Part shown: piece by piece, positions 9,268 to 18,699 of the stretch
Position numbering within the stretch: the first letter of the stretch is position 1
Layout: each line of letters begins with the position of its first letter
Source: Ambrosia x helenae
Lineage: Eukaryota > Streptophyta > Magnoliopsida > Asterales > Asteraceae
Reading direction: 5' to 3'
Length of the DNA stretch: 64,000 nucleotides
Assembly (NCBI GenBank): GCA_030844895.1
Contig: CM061233.1
Coordinates: 59,855,468-59,919,467, forward strand
The notes under the pieces: model-generated
Database searches by the model: none
Seen by the model: the letters and a program-made list of their open reading frames with translations, nothing else
What the model was told of the DNA's origin: nothing
Position numbers and translations under genes: made by a program

Positions 9268-10490
9268 AGGTATGAAGTTTGGATATGAAAAATAAAAACA
9301 CACAACTCATGCGTAAAATCATGCGGAAACGATGCGACTTTGAGGTGGCAAGCGTGGACGAGAAACCACCTATGAGTGAAACCATGTGGAAATGATATGG
9401 CGTTGAAATGGAAGGTGCGAGAAAGTGAAACCACACTTGATAATCTAATTGCTTTCTAGTGATATCTAGAATAGACATATCGGAAAGGTGTGGAAAGGGA
9501 CTAATAGTTTACATCCATTTTAGGCCCATGAAAACTGAGCTACCCATGGTCCCATGCCATCCAGCTATGAGCAATTTTGGTGTACAGAGGACGAGTTCAG
9601 AACTAGCATTTCATCTCAGCAAAAAGATTTGTAAAGTTGACTACATCAAAACTAAAATTTGATCTCAATATTGAACTTTTGAGTCAATCTAGCTAGTAAA
9701 ATGTTGAGCTTGAGCCCATGTTGAGACTTGCTTCGACTCAAGTTAACCTAACATCTAAAACGCAATAAAAAATTCAAACCAAATAAGACTAACTGAACTC
9801 AACAAAAATGTTAAAATGAAGCAGTCAAAGGACGAAATGACCAAAATTAACATGTCCAAAACAAGTGAACTAAAAACTTCAACAGCAAATAATTGGCATA
9901 TCTCCAATAGTTAAAAAGAAACCATTACCATCATAGTCGATAGTACGCGCTTACTTATCACAATTTAACCAATACCTTAAAGCCCACTTCTACTTAACAA
10001 AATTATTTGATGATGCATATACAGTATACACACATTAAGACGCAATAAGCGGTGTACACATCGCCCAAACTGAATTGACGAGGAATCCATTCTCACGAAC
10101 AAACCAAAAGCTTAGCTAGAAGCAACTAGTCGCTTCCCGAATGTCCCTTTCCTTCAATAAACATTACTTCTTGATCCCCAAGAATAGCATATCTACAAAC
10201 TACTTTTAGGTATTACTTGATCTCAGAAAACACACTCTAAACAAAAACCTAAACTAACTAAGAGCAAAATGTATGAAATGCAACATGTCAACAAAAGTAA
10301 CAATACAACAACAAAATAATTTAAACCTAATTCATTTCATAGTAATACAAAAACCGTCCCAAACAGAGTCATATCATAAAACCAACAAAGCAAAAATAAC
10401 CAAAACATAAGTCTCAAAACACTTCAAGAAGGCAACAGCAACATAGTTTGATAAAAAAAAAACGATGATAATAATAAAAATACTCTGTGT
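9268..10490. other. Intergenic region 3' of RPS16
   Basis: No gene is recognised. The part adjoining 10490 is the expected 3' untranslated region of the minus-strand RPS16 gene. The rest is AT-rich without clear repeats. Confidence 0.5.
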
Positions 10491-10931
10491 TCAACGGTAG
10501 GACTTCTGGAACCTAGCACGAGCACCACGTCCACCAAACTTCTTCGGCTCACAACGTCTGGGATCAGCAACAAGCAGAGTCCTATCATACCTAACAAGAA
10601 TATCCTTAATCTCCTTCTTTTGTTCTTCATCAACGAACTTCTGGTAATAAGCAACCAACGCTTTCGAGATACTCTGACGGATGGCGTAGATCTGTGACGT
10701 GTGACCTCCTCCCTTGACGCGGATCCTCATGTCAACTCCAGCGAACCTATGACGGCCTAACAGAAGGATTGGTTCGAAGGCTTTGTAACGGAGGATTTCG
10801 GGTTGGACGAGCTCGATTGGGACGCCGTTAATCTTGATTAGACCACGGCCGGCCTTGCAGTGGGTTACGGCTACGGCGGTTTTCTTACGGCCGAAGCATT
10901 GGACGGAGTTTGGTGGTGCTGCCGACGCCAT
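10491..10931 (-). CDS. RPS16: Cytosolic 40S ribosomal protein S16 (uS9)
   Basis: A complete 146-codon intronless frame, the normal length for plant RPS16. The protein belongs to the small ribosomal subunit head, where its C-terminal tail reaches the decoding region. Seen directly: the N-terminal SVQCFGRKKTAVAVTHCK, the uS9 core VKGGGHTSQIYAIRQSISKA (about residues 72-91) and the conserved basic tail ending GARARFQKSYR. The start fits the family, and CCGACGCCATGG surrounds the ATG. The upstream region carries telo-box and TGGGCC/T site II motifs typical of translation-machinery genes. I see no frameshift or substitution in the conserved tail. It is the best candidate for an active gene in the window. 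Confidence 0.97.
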   Translation of the reverse strand: MASAAPPNSVQCFGRKKTAVAVTHCKAGRGLIKINGVPIELVQPEILRYKAFEPILLLGRHRFAGVDMRIRVKGGGHTSQIYAIRQSISKALVAYYQKFVDEEQKKEIKDILVRYDRTLLVADPRRCEPKKFGGRGARARFQKSYR

Positions 10932-10995
10932 GGTGCGTTACTAACCCTAGTTTTGCTAGTGAGGGGATTCCAGATTATTGTGTCTGCTGTTATTA

Positions 10996-11004
10996 TTAGG
11001 GTTT
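10996..11004 (-). promoter_or_regulatory. Telo-box of the RPS16 promoter
   Basis: AAACCCTAA on the minus strand, about 65 bp upstream of the RPS16 ATG. Telo-boxes are common near the transcription start of plant ribosomal protein genes and act together with site II motifs. Confidence 0.7.
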
Positions 11005-11038
11005 GGGAGGAATTTCTGAATTTATTGAACAAGTGAAT

Positions 11039-11134
11039 TGGGCTTTGTAGGCTTTCTGGCCCATATTATGTTGGGAATAATATTGTTGGGGCTTGGGCCG
11101 GCAGCTGTTGTAAACCCAACTTCAAGTGTTGGGC
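11039..11134 (-). promoter_or_regulatory. Site II (TGGGCC/T) cluster of the RPS16 promoter
   Basis: TGGGCC occurs on the minus strand at 11063-11058. TGGGCT or TGGGCC occurs on the plus strand at 11039, 11094 and 11129. These motifs bind TCP factors in plant ribosomal and cell-cycle promoters and sit just beyond the telo-box here. Confidence 0.6.
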
Positions 11135-11451
11135 TGTGAATTTTCTTTTTTCTTTCTTAATGTAAGGAATGATGTGTTCACCACCGTAATACCAAACGTT
11201 GTGGCTAACATCGGCTATTCGACCATTGCCAACCTAATAGGTCTAAACCGAAATTTAAATATAGGCACTTACCAGTTTTTAACTAAATAAATATTATCTT
11301 TTGTTACTTTAAAATTTAGACCTGCCAATTTCAACCCATCTAGTTGAGTTTGGGTTGTTTTGGGTTTAAAATTTGACCTTGTGGGTTAAAATGGGTTTAG
11401 TCTAAACCGAAATTTAAATAAATGGGTCAGGATGGGTAAAAGCCAAGAGTG
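11135..11451. other. Non-coding; low-complexity GGGTT words at 11313-11420
   Basis: Between 11313 and 11420 variants of 'caacccat', 'gggtttgggttg' and 'gggttaaaatggg' recur, as in the subterminal words of the hAT elements elsewhere here. No paired ends or target duplication were found, so it may be a remnant. Confidence 0.35.
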
Positions 11452-11670
11452 GTCTTCCTAAATCAGGTTCGCTCCACTATCATAAAGGAAAACTGATACT
11501 CCCCTGACAAAAATGTGATGAGCTGATATGTGGGAGCATCCTAAAAACGTGTAATTGCCGGCTCGATCAAGCATAACCAAATAATAACCTGCATGACAAC
11601 TCAAATGCTCGCGAATCGCGGCAAACACAAAGAAACAAACCGTTAATAATAATAATATGGCTTGAAAACA

Positions 11671-11705
11671 ATCTCCCCCGAATGGAGATTGAGTACGGGG
11701 GAGAT
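11671..11705. repeat. Perfect 10-bp inverted repeat
   Basis: ATCTCCCCCG (11671-11680) and CGGGGGAGAT (11696-11705) flank 15 nt. The G-rich arm resembles a polypurine tract of an LTR element on either strand. Near the 3' end of the minus-strand element at 11452-14910 it may mark the lost 3' LTR junction. Confidence 0.5.
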
Positions 11706-11862
11706 GTTTCTACACCATTTTTCTCTCTTTTTTTTGTAATTTTTTTTTTTTTTTGAAATTTTAATATAAAAACTCAAAATAAAGAAACGATAAAAATAGA
11801 AATAAGCTCAACTAATATGTACACTCGAGCCAACACTCGAGAACAATTCATAACGATCAAAC

Positions 11863-13050
11863 CTATGGAGGGTGAAAGGAGACTGCCTCGACCTCGCAAT
11901 CTCCACCTGGACTACTGATGTCATGCTTCAAACCATGTACTACATAAGCATGATCATCCTCAACCCTCGTGTTCGATCCCCAACCAGTCCACCTATGGTT
12001 AATACTCATCAACGGCCAATCACTCCACCTCTTCATCTCAACCCACCAATCTTTATACTTACCTGGACCAAAATATATACGACACATGTAGTGAAGGAAT
12101 CGGTCGCCCCTCCAAATGGTGTACGCCTCAACTATATTCTAGGTCAGTTGTCTTTGAGCCCTCTCCCGTGGTTCTGATGATTGGGGATGTGATCCACCAT
12201 CTACTTCTTCCACAGGCCAGCTATACTCAATCTTTATTGCTTCTTCTTCTTTGATCTCCTTTGTTGGCTCTCCGAACAGTAATGCTTCTAATTCATCAAG
12301 ATCGCCAACAGGGTCAAACTCTCCTCCATCTATGCTCGGTAAATCCACTAACTCATCACCAAACTCATCCTCCCATGATGAAACATGCCTAACCTCTATC
12401 ATCTCATCCTTAAGATCATCTATCGGCTCGCTAATCTGTGCGGTACTTGCTGGGCTTAGCCTAATCGTTTGCACCTCGCTAGCTGCCTCAATCTCAACTC
12501 CCTCATCAAAAACTTCTTCTGCGATCAGGTTCGTAGTGTCTTCAACAAACTCTACTACCTCTATGTCATCATCACTCAAAAAATCATCATACTCGGGTTC
12601 TGATCCATGGCTGTAGGGTGTGGGATACCAATAAGGTGACTCATCACGACTAATATCCTGCTGAACTGAAGGTGGGACTGCGTCGTCCATTATCGCCTCC
12701 GGTTCTGGGATTATCTCAATCATATTTCCTGATGAATCCTTATAACCCAATATGTTCCCTTCACAGTCGTAAACCATGCGTGTGAGAGGTTTCACACGCT
12801 CTGATTCCATGTGATCAATCATCATCTGTATATCCATACGCCACCTCTCATCATCAACTCCATACCACTGTGTGGACCTCCCACGTGAAAGATAACACTT
12901 GTGTTTTAAATGGGCTCCACCACAGATCTCACAGCATACATTCATGTACTGATAGCATGGCTGAGTGTACATGTTTTCTTCATAACGGCTCGCGTGGTCG
13001 CGTTCCCTTATGTAGTCTGCAACAGTCTTTTTTCCAGTACAAGATGCCAT
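11863..13050 (-). pseudogene. Retrotransposon-borne ORF with zinc-knuckle-like motif and in-frame TAG
   Basis: The frame runs 303 codons from the ATG at 13050 to a TAG at 12141-12139, then continues in the same frame for 92 codons to 11863, so the intact form would be about 395 residues. Near residue 40 a cysteine cluster, CEICGGAHLKHKC, has spacing CX2CX3HX4C, one residue short of the canonical retroviral CCHC knuckle. The middle (residues 110-290) is very acidic. The part after the TAG is tryptophan-rich (IWRGDRFLHYMC, KYKDWWVEMKRW). It is not a standard Ty3 gag, which would show a retrotrans_gag helical core. Its position right after the primer-binding site suggests a gag-like or accessory role in packaging; this is inference. 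I do not recognise a named family. Confidence 0.6.
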
Positions 13051-13277
13051 GACGATTCTTTTTTTTTTTTTTAAGTAAAGACTAAAGTAAAAAACGACTA
13101 AAAAAGGCTAAACTAACACGCAAAAATCAAACTCATGCAAAGAAAACAGGTAGACTAAAGCATGCAGATAAACCTAAAATCAAATAAGAACTAAAAATAT
13201 GACTAAACTAAAGCGGATATAAACAAAGCACGAATGACTAGATCCCCGACTCGGGTCATTCTCGAAGTCGCCAGTGT

Positions 13278-13294
13278 CCCCGGCAACGGCGCCA
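13278..13294 (-). other. Primer-binding site for tRNA-Asp
   Basis: The plus strand reads CCCCGGCAACGGCGCCA, the 3' end of plant tRNA-Asp(GUC) including CCA. On the minus strand this is the complementary primer-binding site, six nucleotides inside the LTR end at 13300. Confidence 0.85.
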
Positions 13295-13299
13295 AAAAC

Positions 13300-14560
13300 T
13301 GATTGCTGTGGTTTACATATATAAATACTTAAAGTTTCACAATCTGGTTTTAAAAATGGAATCACCAATCTAAACCACACAACACGGCAGTGTACCGGTC
13401 GTAGTGTAGTAAAGTCGATAAGACCGAGTATCAATCCGTGGACACTGATATGCAGCCCTCGATACTAAACCTTTGTCGAGTCCTAGTCTATATAAAAGAG
13501 CATGATTTTTAACTAAAAGATAACTAAAACGATAAACAAGTAAACAAATAAAATAAGACAAGAAATAAACAAGCAGCAAGGACAAGAGATCAGGGAGTAA
13601 ACGCTCACGAAAGAGGAATCAGAAATGGAGAGGATGGCTGCCTAGACTGGGAATCCTACTGATAAAGCTGAAAGCTAACGGGAAATGGATACTCGAATGA
13701 CTACCGGGATCTACGGGTATAACCAACTCGGGAAACACTATAGTATCTAGATCTCCTCTCGGTCTCACTAGAATAGTAAATGAAATCCTAAGCGGTCGTG
13801 AAGCTCACTGGTTAAAGAAATGGATCACCTCTCGGTCTCACCAAACATAAAAGTTTACGCACCCAAAGATTAGATCTCCTCTCGGTCTCACTAATCACAA
13901 AACACCTAACGGTATCAAGGGGTGAATCTAGTCCTATTGGTAAATGTTTGGGAAAGCGGATAAAAAGGATACCGGGAAAGAAATTCACTCTCGTGCAATG
14001 TCTAACCAAATAAACCAATAAATCCTAACAAACCCACAACCTATCTCCTCTCGGTCTCAAGGTAGGTGACAAACCCAAAATGATGTCAAACATACAATTT
14101 CTAGATCCTAAGTCAACAAGTTAACCCATCAAAACATCACACGAAGCAAATGATAAAAATATGCGACTTTTAATTTAAAAACACTAAGTCAATAAATTAT
14201 AGCCACATATGAATCTAAAAATATAACGCAAACATCATCCGGGTAATAATTCACAACAAAAACCAATAAAGTTTAGATTTTTATACATAAACTAATATCA
14301 AACGAGTACCAAATACCAAAGAACCATCAACAATAATCAATAGTCATCCAAAATCTAGGCAACCAACATAAATTTAGCCAACCATAATCTATAACAAAAT
14401 AGAACAAATAAGTTCATAAACAAAATCCATAATAAGAATAATGAAAATAAACAAATAAAATCAAACCAAAATGTTGTGACTCTTGAGCTCCCAAAAGTTG
14501 CCAAAATCTTGGAGTTGCACCTTATATTCTTCTTTCCTTGAGACACTCCAGTAATTTTCT

Positions 14561-14592
<32 letters not shown>

Positions 14593-14910
14593 TTTTCTTT
14601 GCTCTCGAGAGCACAGCTTCATGTCACCATCTATTATTATTATTATTATTTCTTGATGTCAGCTCCTATGAGCGCAACCCCCCCTTGTCAACGTACAACA
14701 TGCTTCTTTTTATAACCTTCTGTCAAGTGATGCCCTACTTTTGTCAAGTGGGCTGAGCCCATTCTAGTTTTATAATCTTCTTCTTATTATTTTTTTTAGC
14801 CTAAGCCCAATGAAATGTAGCCCAACGAGTAACTAGAGTTCAGCCCAGCTTGGTTGTAGTCTATTTTGCTCCATCTCGTTTGGGCCTTGGCCCATTAGTC
14901 CTACACCACA
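13300..14910 (-). repeat. 5' LTR of the tRNA-Asp-primed element
   Basis: Read on the plus strand it begins TGATTGCTGTGG and ends CTACACCACA, giving TG...CA termini over about 1.6 kb. The inner edge is fixed by the primer-binding site; the outer edge rests on the TG/CA rule only. It contains four copies of CCTCTCGGTCTCA (13755, 13828, 13878, 14047) and AT/TTA microsatellites near 14567-14653. Confidence 0.6.
14567..14591. repeat. (AT)n microsatellite
   Basis: About 12 uninterrupted AT units inside the 5' LTR. A short TTA array follows near 14633-14653. Confidence 0.9.
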
Positions 14911-15152
14911 AAAGTTTAAATAAGATACTAACCAATTAAATATTTAATTAGATGGCCTATTAAAATATTAAAAATTTAATGAATCTCAAGATTAATTCAA
15001 ATGCGCCATTTTAGCTCGTTTCCTCACAAAACCTTTAAATAACTAATAGGAACCAATAAAGAGTAATATTTAATAAAAACTAACTCAAATATTAATTAAA
15101 ATGTAAAGAATATTGATATAAATATATGTATATTTTAGAGCATATCAAACAT
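14911..15152. other. AT-rich spacer between two LTRs
   Basis: No feature is recognised. It separates the outer end of the tRNA-Asp element's LTR from the truncated 3' LTR of the large Ty3 element. It does not match the corresponding part of that element's intact LTR. Confidence 0.5.
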
Positions 15153-15535
15153 TCATGTTATAATCACCAAAAATCATCATATGCATCAATACTTCACATA
15201 TAGCAAGTATTATGGTGTAGACTTGTTTTAGAACTCCTTTCCAAGGTTTTTAAAGACTCATTATTATCAAAATAAGGTCTGGACTTTTGGGGAACCAAGA
15301 CAATAACATTACAAAGGTGTAGGATGAAGAACACACCTTGGATTTTATCAAAGAAAGGTGTATAAGCTTGGAGATGGTGTGTTTTGAGGCAAAACAAGTT
15401 CCAGAGGTGTTTTAAGGTGTATGGGAGGCTTAGGATCAGTTAGGGTTGCACAAATGGTGTTTGGGGAGTCAAGGGTTGTATTTATAGGTGTTTTGACTCG
15501 TGCACAGCAGTATATGCGAGTAGGGGAGCTGTTCA

Positions 15536-15655
15536 GGCGAGTAGGGCTCCTACTCGCCTAGATACTGGCGAGTAGGGCCCTATTCGCCTACAGGCATCCC
15601 CCTACTCGCATCAGTAAGTGGCAATTAGGAGCTCCCCAAGCTCCTAATCGCCTGT
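15536..15655. repeat. Palindrome array, LTR copy 1
   Basis: Successive inverted words: GGCGAGTAGG paired with CCTACTCGCC around GCT (15536-15558), then GGCGAGTAGGG with CCCTATTCGCC, then GGCAATTAGGAGCT with AGCTCCTAATCGCC. On the minus strand the array lies just upstream of the TATA-like CTATAAATAC (+ strand near 15478-15487). Confidence 0.8.
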
Positions 15656-16384
15656 AAGGTCCTGGAACTGATTTTTGGTGCGTTAAACACTATTTTAACA
15701 CATATAAGCACGTATTCACATACCGACAAGTCACATAATGATTACAAACACATAATGCACGATAACTAACACGTTTACATCCGTTCACCAATTCCCGGGA
15801 CTCGAGACTTGCGTGTGTGCGTTAAACCCGACGATTCCACGAATCATCAATCCTTGTACACATGGTTATGGACCGACTCCCGATGATCCCGCGGATCATC
15901 GTAACGACTCCCGATGATTCCCAGAATCATCGTACCGACTCGACTGACCCCGTTAAGTACGTAATATGCACGACTCGCTAAGGTAGACTTACTAGTTTAG
16001 TCACTGTTATAATCACCAAAAATCATCAGATGCATCAATACTTCACATATAGCAAGTATTATGGTGTAGACTTGTTTTAGAACTCATTTCCAAGGTTTTT
16101 AAAGACACGTTCTTAGCAAAACAAGGTCTGGACTTTTGGGGAACCAAAACAATAATATTACAAAGGTTTGGGATGAAGAACACAACTTGGATTTTATCAA
16201 AGAAAGGTGTGTAAGCTTGGAAATGGTGAGTTTTGAAGCAAAACAAGTTCCAGAGGTGTTTTAAGGTGTGTGGGAGGCTTAGGATCAGTTAGGGTTGCAC
16301 AAATGGTGTTTGGGGAGTCAAGGGTTGTATTTATACGTGTTTTGACTCGTGCACATCAGATCAGGCGAGTAGGGGATCAGTACA

Positions 16385-16502
16385 GGCGATTAGAGCCTCT
16401 AATCGCCTATATACTGGCGATTAGAAGCTCTAATTGCCAGTAACTTCCCTATTCGCCTATATAAGTGGCGATTAGGAGCCTTCCTGGTTCCTAATCGCCT
16501 GT
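16385..16502. repeat. Palindrome array, LTR copy 2
   Basis: The first hairpin pairs GGCGATTAGAG with CTCTAATCGCC (16385-16407). Two further GGCGATTAG hairpins follow. Against copy 1, both arms change together (GAGTAG to GATTAG; CTACTC to CTAATC), so pairing is kept. Confidence 0.8.
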
Positions 16503-17007
16503 ATGGTTCCAGGATGAGTTTTTGGCGCGTTAAACACTATTTTAACACATATAAACACGTATTCACATATCGACAAGTCACACAATGATTACAAACACAT
16601 AATGCACGATAACTAACACGTTTACATCCGTTCACCAATTCCCGGGACTCGAGACCTGCGTGTGTGCGTTAAACCCGGCGATTCCACGAATCACCAATCC
16701 TTGTACACATGGTTATGGACCGACTCCCGATGAACCCACGGATCATCGTAACGACTCCCGATGATTCCTAGAATCATCGTAACGACTCGACTGGCCCAGT
16801 TAAGTACGTAATATGCATGGCTCGCTAAGGTAGACTTACTAGTTTAGTCAATGTTACTAACCTGAGTTTGTCGGGTGTCACATCATCCCCTGTTGAAAGA
16901 ATTTTCGTCCCGAAAATTGCTCAAGGCCAAAAGGAAGAGACGAAAGAGAAGAAAAATTTTCCGGTTGCCACATCATCCCCCTGTTGAAAGGAATCTCGAC
17001 CCGAGAT

Positions 17008-17245
17008 TCATTCAGCTTCAGCAGAGACATGTCTTGATTCGAACGCGCGCTTAGGAAATAAATGGGGTTGCTTAGCTTTCATCTGATCTTCCCGCTCCCA
17101 CGTGAACTCCGGTCCACGATTTGAGTTCCAACGAACTTTAACAATGCGGATTTTACTCCGACGAAGGCTACAGATCTTATAGTCGAGAATTTCAACCGGT
17201 TCTTCCACAATACGCAGACGATCATCCACCTTGATCTATTCGAGA
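17008..17245 (-). pseudogene. Ty3 polyprotein C-terminus, chromodomain-like
   Basis: About 73 residues ending HVSAEAE and a TGA, with EEPVEILDYKI, IVKVRWNS and the strongly conserved GPEFTWEREDQM. This is the chromodomain-like tail of plant chromovirus integrases, thought to guide insertion into chromatin. It continues from the integrase piece at 17939 upward; the TRIM at 17251-17933 splits the two within the codons around the GGAAC target site. Confidence 0.85.
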
Positions 17246-17250
17246 GGAAC

Positions 17251-17933
17251 TGTAACACCCTGCCCCTCTCATCACCAATATTGTCCGCTTTGCCCTCCCA
17301 GAGCTCACGGATTTGTTTTTGGGTGCCCCGGTGGAAACTTCCCATGAGGTCACCCATCCTGAAACTGTTCCCACATGAGCACGCTTAACTATGGCGTTCT
17401 CCTCTCATCCACTAACATTAAGCCCCAAAACGCGTTGGTGATTTAAGAGGCAAGACATTACTTATGAACCAAGGATCTCTCCTGGCCACGACCGATGTGG
17501 GATTTTTCCTGGGGTGTCACATTCACCCCATGTTAGAGTCTCATCGTCCCTGATGAGGTGTGTTCCTGGGGTGTCACATTCACCCCCTATTAGAGTCTCA
17601 TCGTCCCTGATGAGGTGTGCACCCACCATCCCGAACGGCACAGGAGTGGCTCTGATACCATCTGTAACACCCTGCCCCTCTCATCACCAATATTGTCCGC
17701 TTTGCCCTCCCAGAGCTCACGGATTTGTTTTTGGGTGCCCCGGTGGAAACTTCCCAGGAGGTCACCCATCCTGAAACTGTTCCCACATGAGCACGCTTAA
17801 CTGTGGAGTTCTCCTCTCATCCACTAACATTAAGCCCCAAAACGCGTTGGTGATTTAAGAGGCAAGACATTACTTATGAACCAAGGATCTCTCCTGGCCA
17901 CGGCCGATGTGGGATTTTTCCTGGGGTGTCACA
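17251..17933 (-). mobile_element. TRIM retrotransposon (683 bp)
   Basis: Two near-identical 271-bp LTRs (17251-17521 and 17663-17933) start TGTAACACCC and end GGGGTGTCACA. They flank a 141-bp interior without coding capacity. The 5-bp target duplication GGAAC is perfect (17246-17250 and 17934-17938). On the minus strand a TGGTATCAGAGC primer-binding site for initiator tRNA-Met (17660-17645) starts 2 nt from the LTR at 17663, fixing the orientation. Size and layout are those of terminal-repeat retrotransposons in miniature, which depend on other elements' proteins. Confidence 0.93.
17506..17621. repeat. 57-bp tandem duplication across the TRIM LTR/interior junction
   Basis: The unit starts TTCCTGGGGTGTCACA, the last 16 nt of the LTR, and runs through GTCTCATCGTCCCTGATGAG. 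It occurs at 17506 and 17563. The interior therefore holds an extra copy of the LTR end. Confidence 0.85.
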
Positions 17934-17938
17934 GGAAC

Positions 17939-18694
17939 AACCAAAGATTCATCCGCCAGACACTTCTTGAGATTAGAGACATGGAAGACATTATGAACGT
18001 TACTGAGTTCAGCTAGCAGATCAAGCATGTATGCTACCGGTCCAATCCGTTCCAGAATTGCGAAGGTCCCACATACCGAGGGTTCAATTTGCCCCGCTTC
18101 CCAAAACGTATAACGCCTTTCCACGGAGATACCTTCAATAAAACCATGTCGCCAACTTCAAACTCTAAAGGCTTGCGACGACGATCGGCATAGCTCTTTT
18201 GACGATCCCGAGCTGCTGCCATGCGGTTACGGATTTGTACGATCTTCTCGGAAGTCACGTACACAAGTTTCGGGCCGATGAGTTAACTCTCACCCACCTC
18301 AGCCCAACAAAGAGGAGACCGGCATTTCCGACCATAAAGAGCCTCGAACGGAGCCGCCTTGATGCTGGAATGGTAGCTATTGTTGTAGGAGAATTCCACC
18401 AACGGTAGATGACTCTCCCACCCTTTGCCAAAATCGATCACACACGCCCGAAGCATGTCTTCTAGCGTTTGGATTGTCCGCTCACTCTGACCGTCAGTTT
18501 GCGGATGATAAGCTGTACTCATGTCTAACTGAGTACCCAGAGCCTTATGCAAGGATTTCCAGAAGTTAGAGGCGAACCGAGAATCACGATCAGAAATAAT
18601 AGAGACAGGCACCCCGTGCCGAGAAACCACTTCCTTAAGATATAAACGTGCCAACCGCTCAAGGCCATCGGTTTCCTTGATAGCGAGAAAGTGT
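17939..18694 (-). pseudogene. Ty3 integrase, C-terminal part
   Basis: Continuation of the integrase after the LARD insertion. Seen: GVPVSIISDRDSRFASNFW (with the second catalytic Asp in SDRD), STAYHPQTDGQSERT, the catalytic-region Glu in ERTIQTLEDML, then VEFSYNNSYHSS, FEALYGRKCRSPLCW, and after a stop near 18283 the GPY/F-type region FEVGDMVLLKVSPWKGV and VFHVSNLKKCLADE. Breaks: an in-frame stop after CWAEVGES and a frameshift near 18060 within the RYVGP(F) motif. The protein would insert the cDNA; here it is non-functional. Confidence 0.88.
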
Positions 18695-18699
18695 GCAGA

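Larger units (their letters stand above)
11452..14910 (-). mobile_element. Non-autonomous LTR retrotransposon (tRNA-Asp primed), 3' LTR not found
   Basis: In minus orientation the order is a 5' LTR (14910-13300), a primer-binding site matching the 3' end of plant tRNA-Asp (13294-13278), one ORF (13050-11863) and a non-coding tail. No protease, reverse transcriptase or integrase is present. A tRNA-Asp primer and a long LTR are usual for plant Tat/Athila-related Ty3 elements, but the lineage cannot be fixed without RT. No second copy of the LTR is seen below 11860, so the 3' end is deleted or replaced. The lower boundary is approximate. Confidence 0.7.
15153..16882 (-). repeat. Truncated 3' LTR of the Ty3 element, internally duplicated
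   Basis: It aligns with 34221-35107, the proximal third of the intact 5' LTR, but as two head-to-tail copies: 15158-16006 and 16007-16882. The distal ~1.75 kb of the LTR is missing. The duplication joint falls at TGTTA, a word present at both unit ends. The terminus GGGTGTCACA at 16873-16882 matches 35098-35107. Confidence 0.88.

Noticed and set aside
12251..12616. Plus-strand Ser-rich ORF
   Set aside because: Antisense shadow of the acidic middle of the retroelement ORF.
13278..13294. Possible tRNA-Asp gene
   Set aside because: Only the last 17 nt of the tRNA including CCA are present, and genomic plant tRNA genes lack CCA. The position beside an LTR end makes it a primer-binding site.
13755..14059. 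CRISPR-like array from the CCTCTCGGTCTCA repeats
   Set aside because: Only four short copies with unequal spacing in a plant LTR; CRISPR arrays are prokaryotic and regular.
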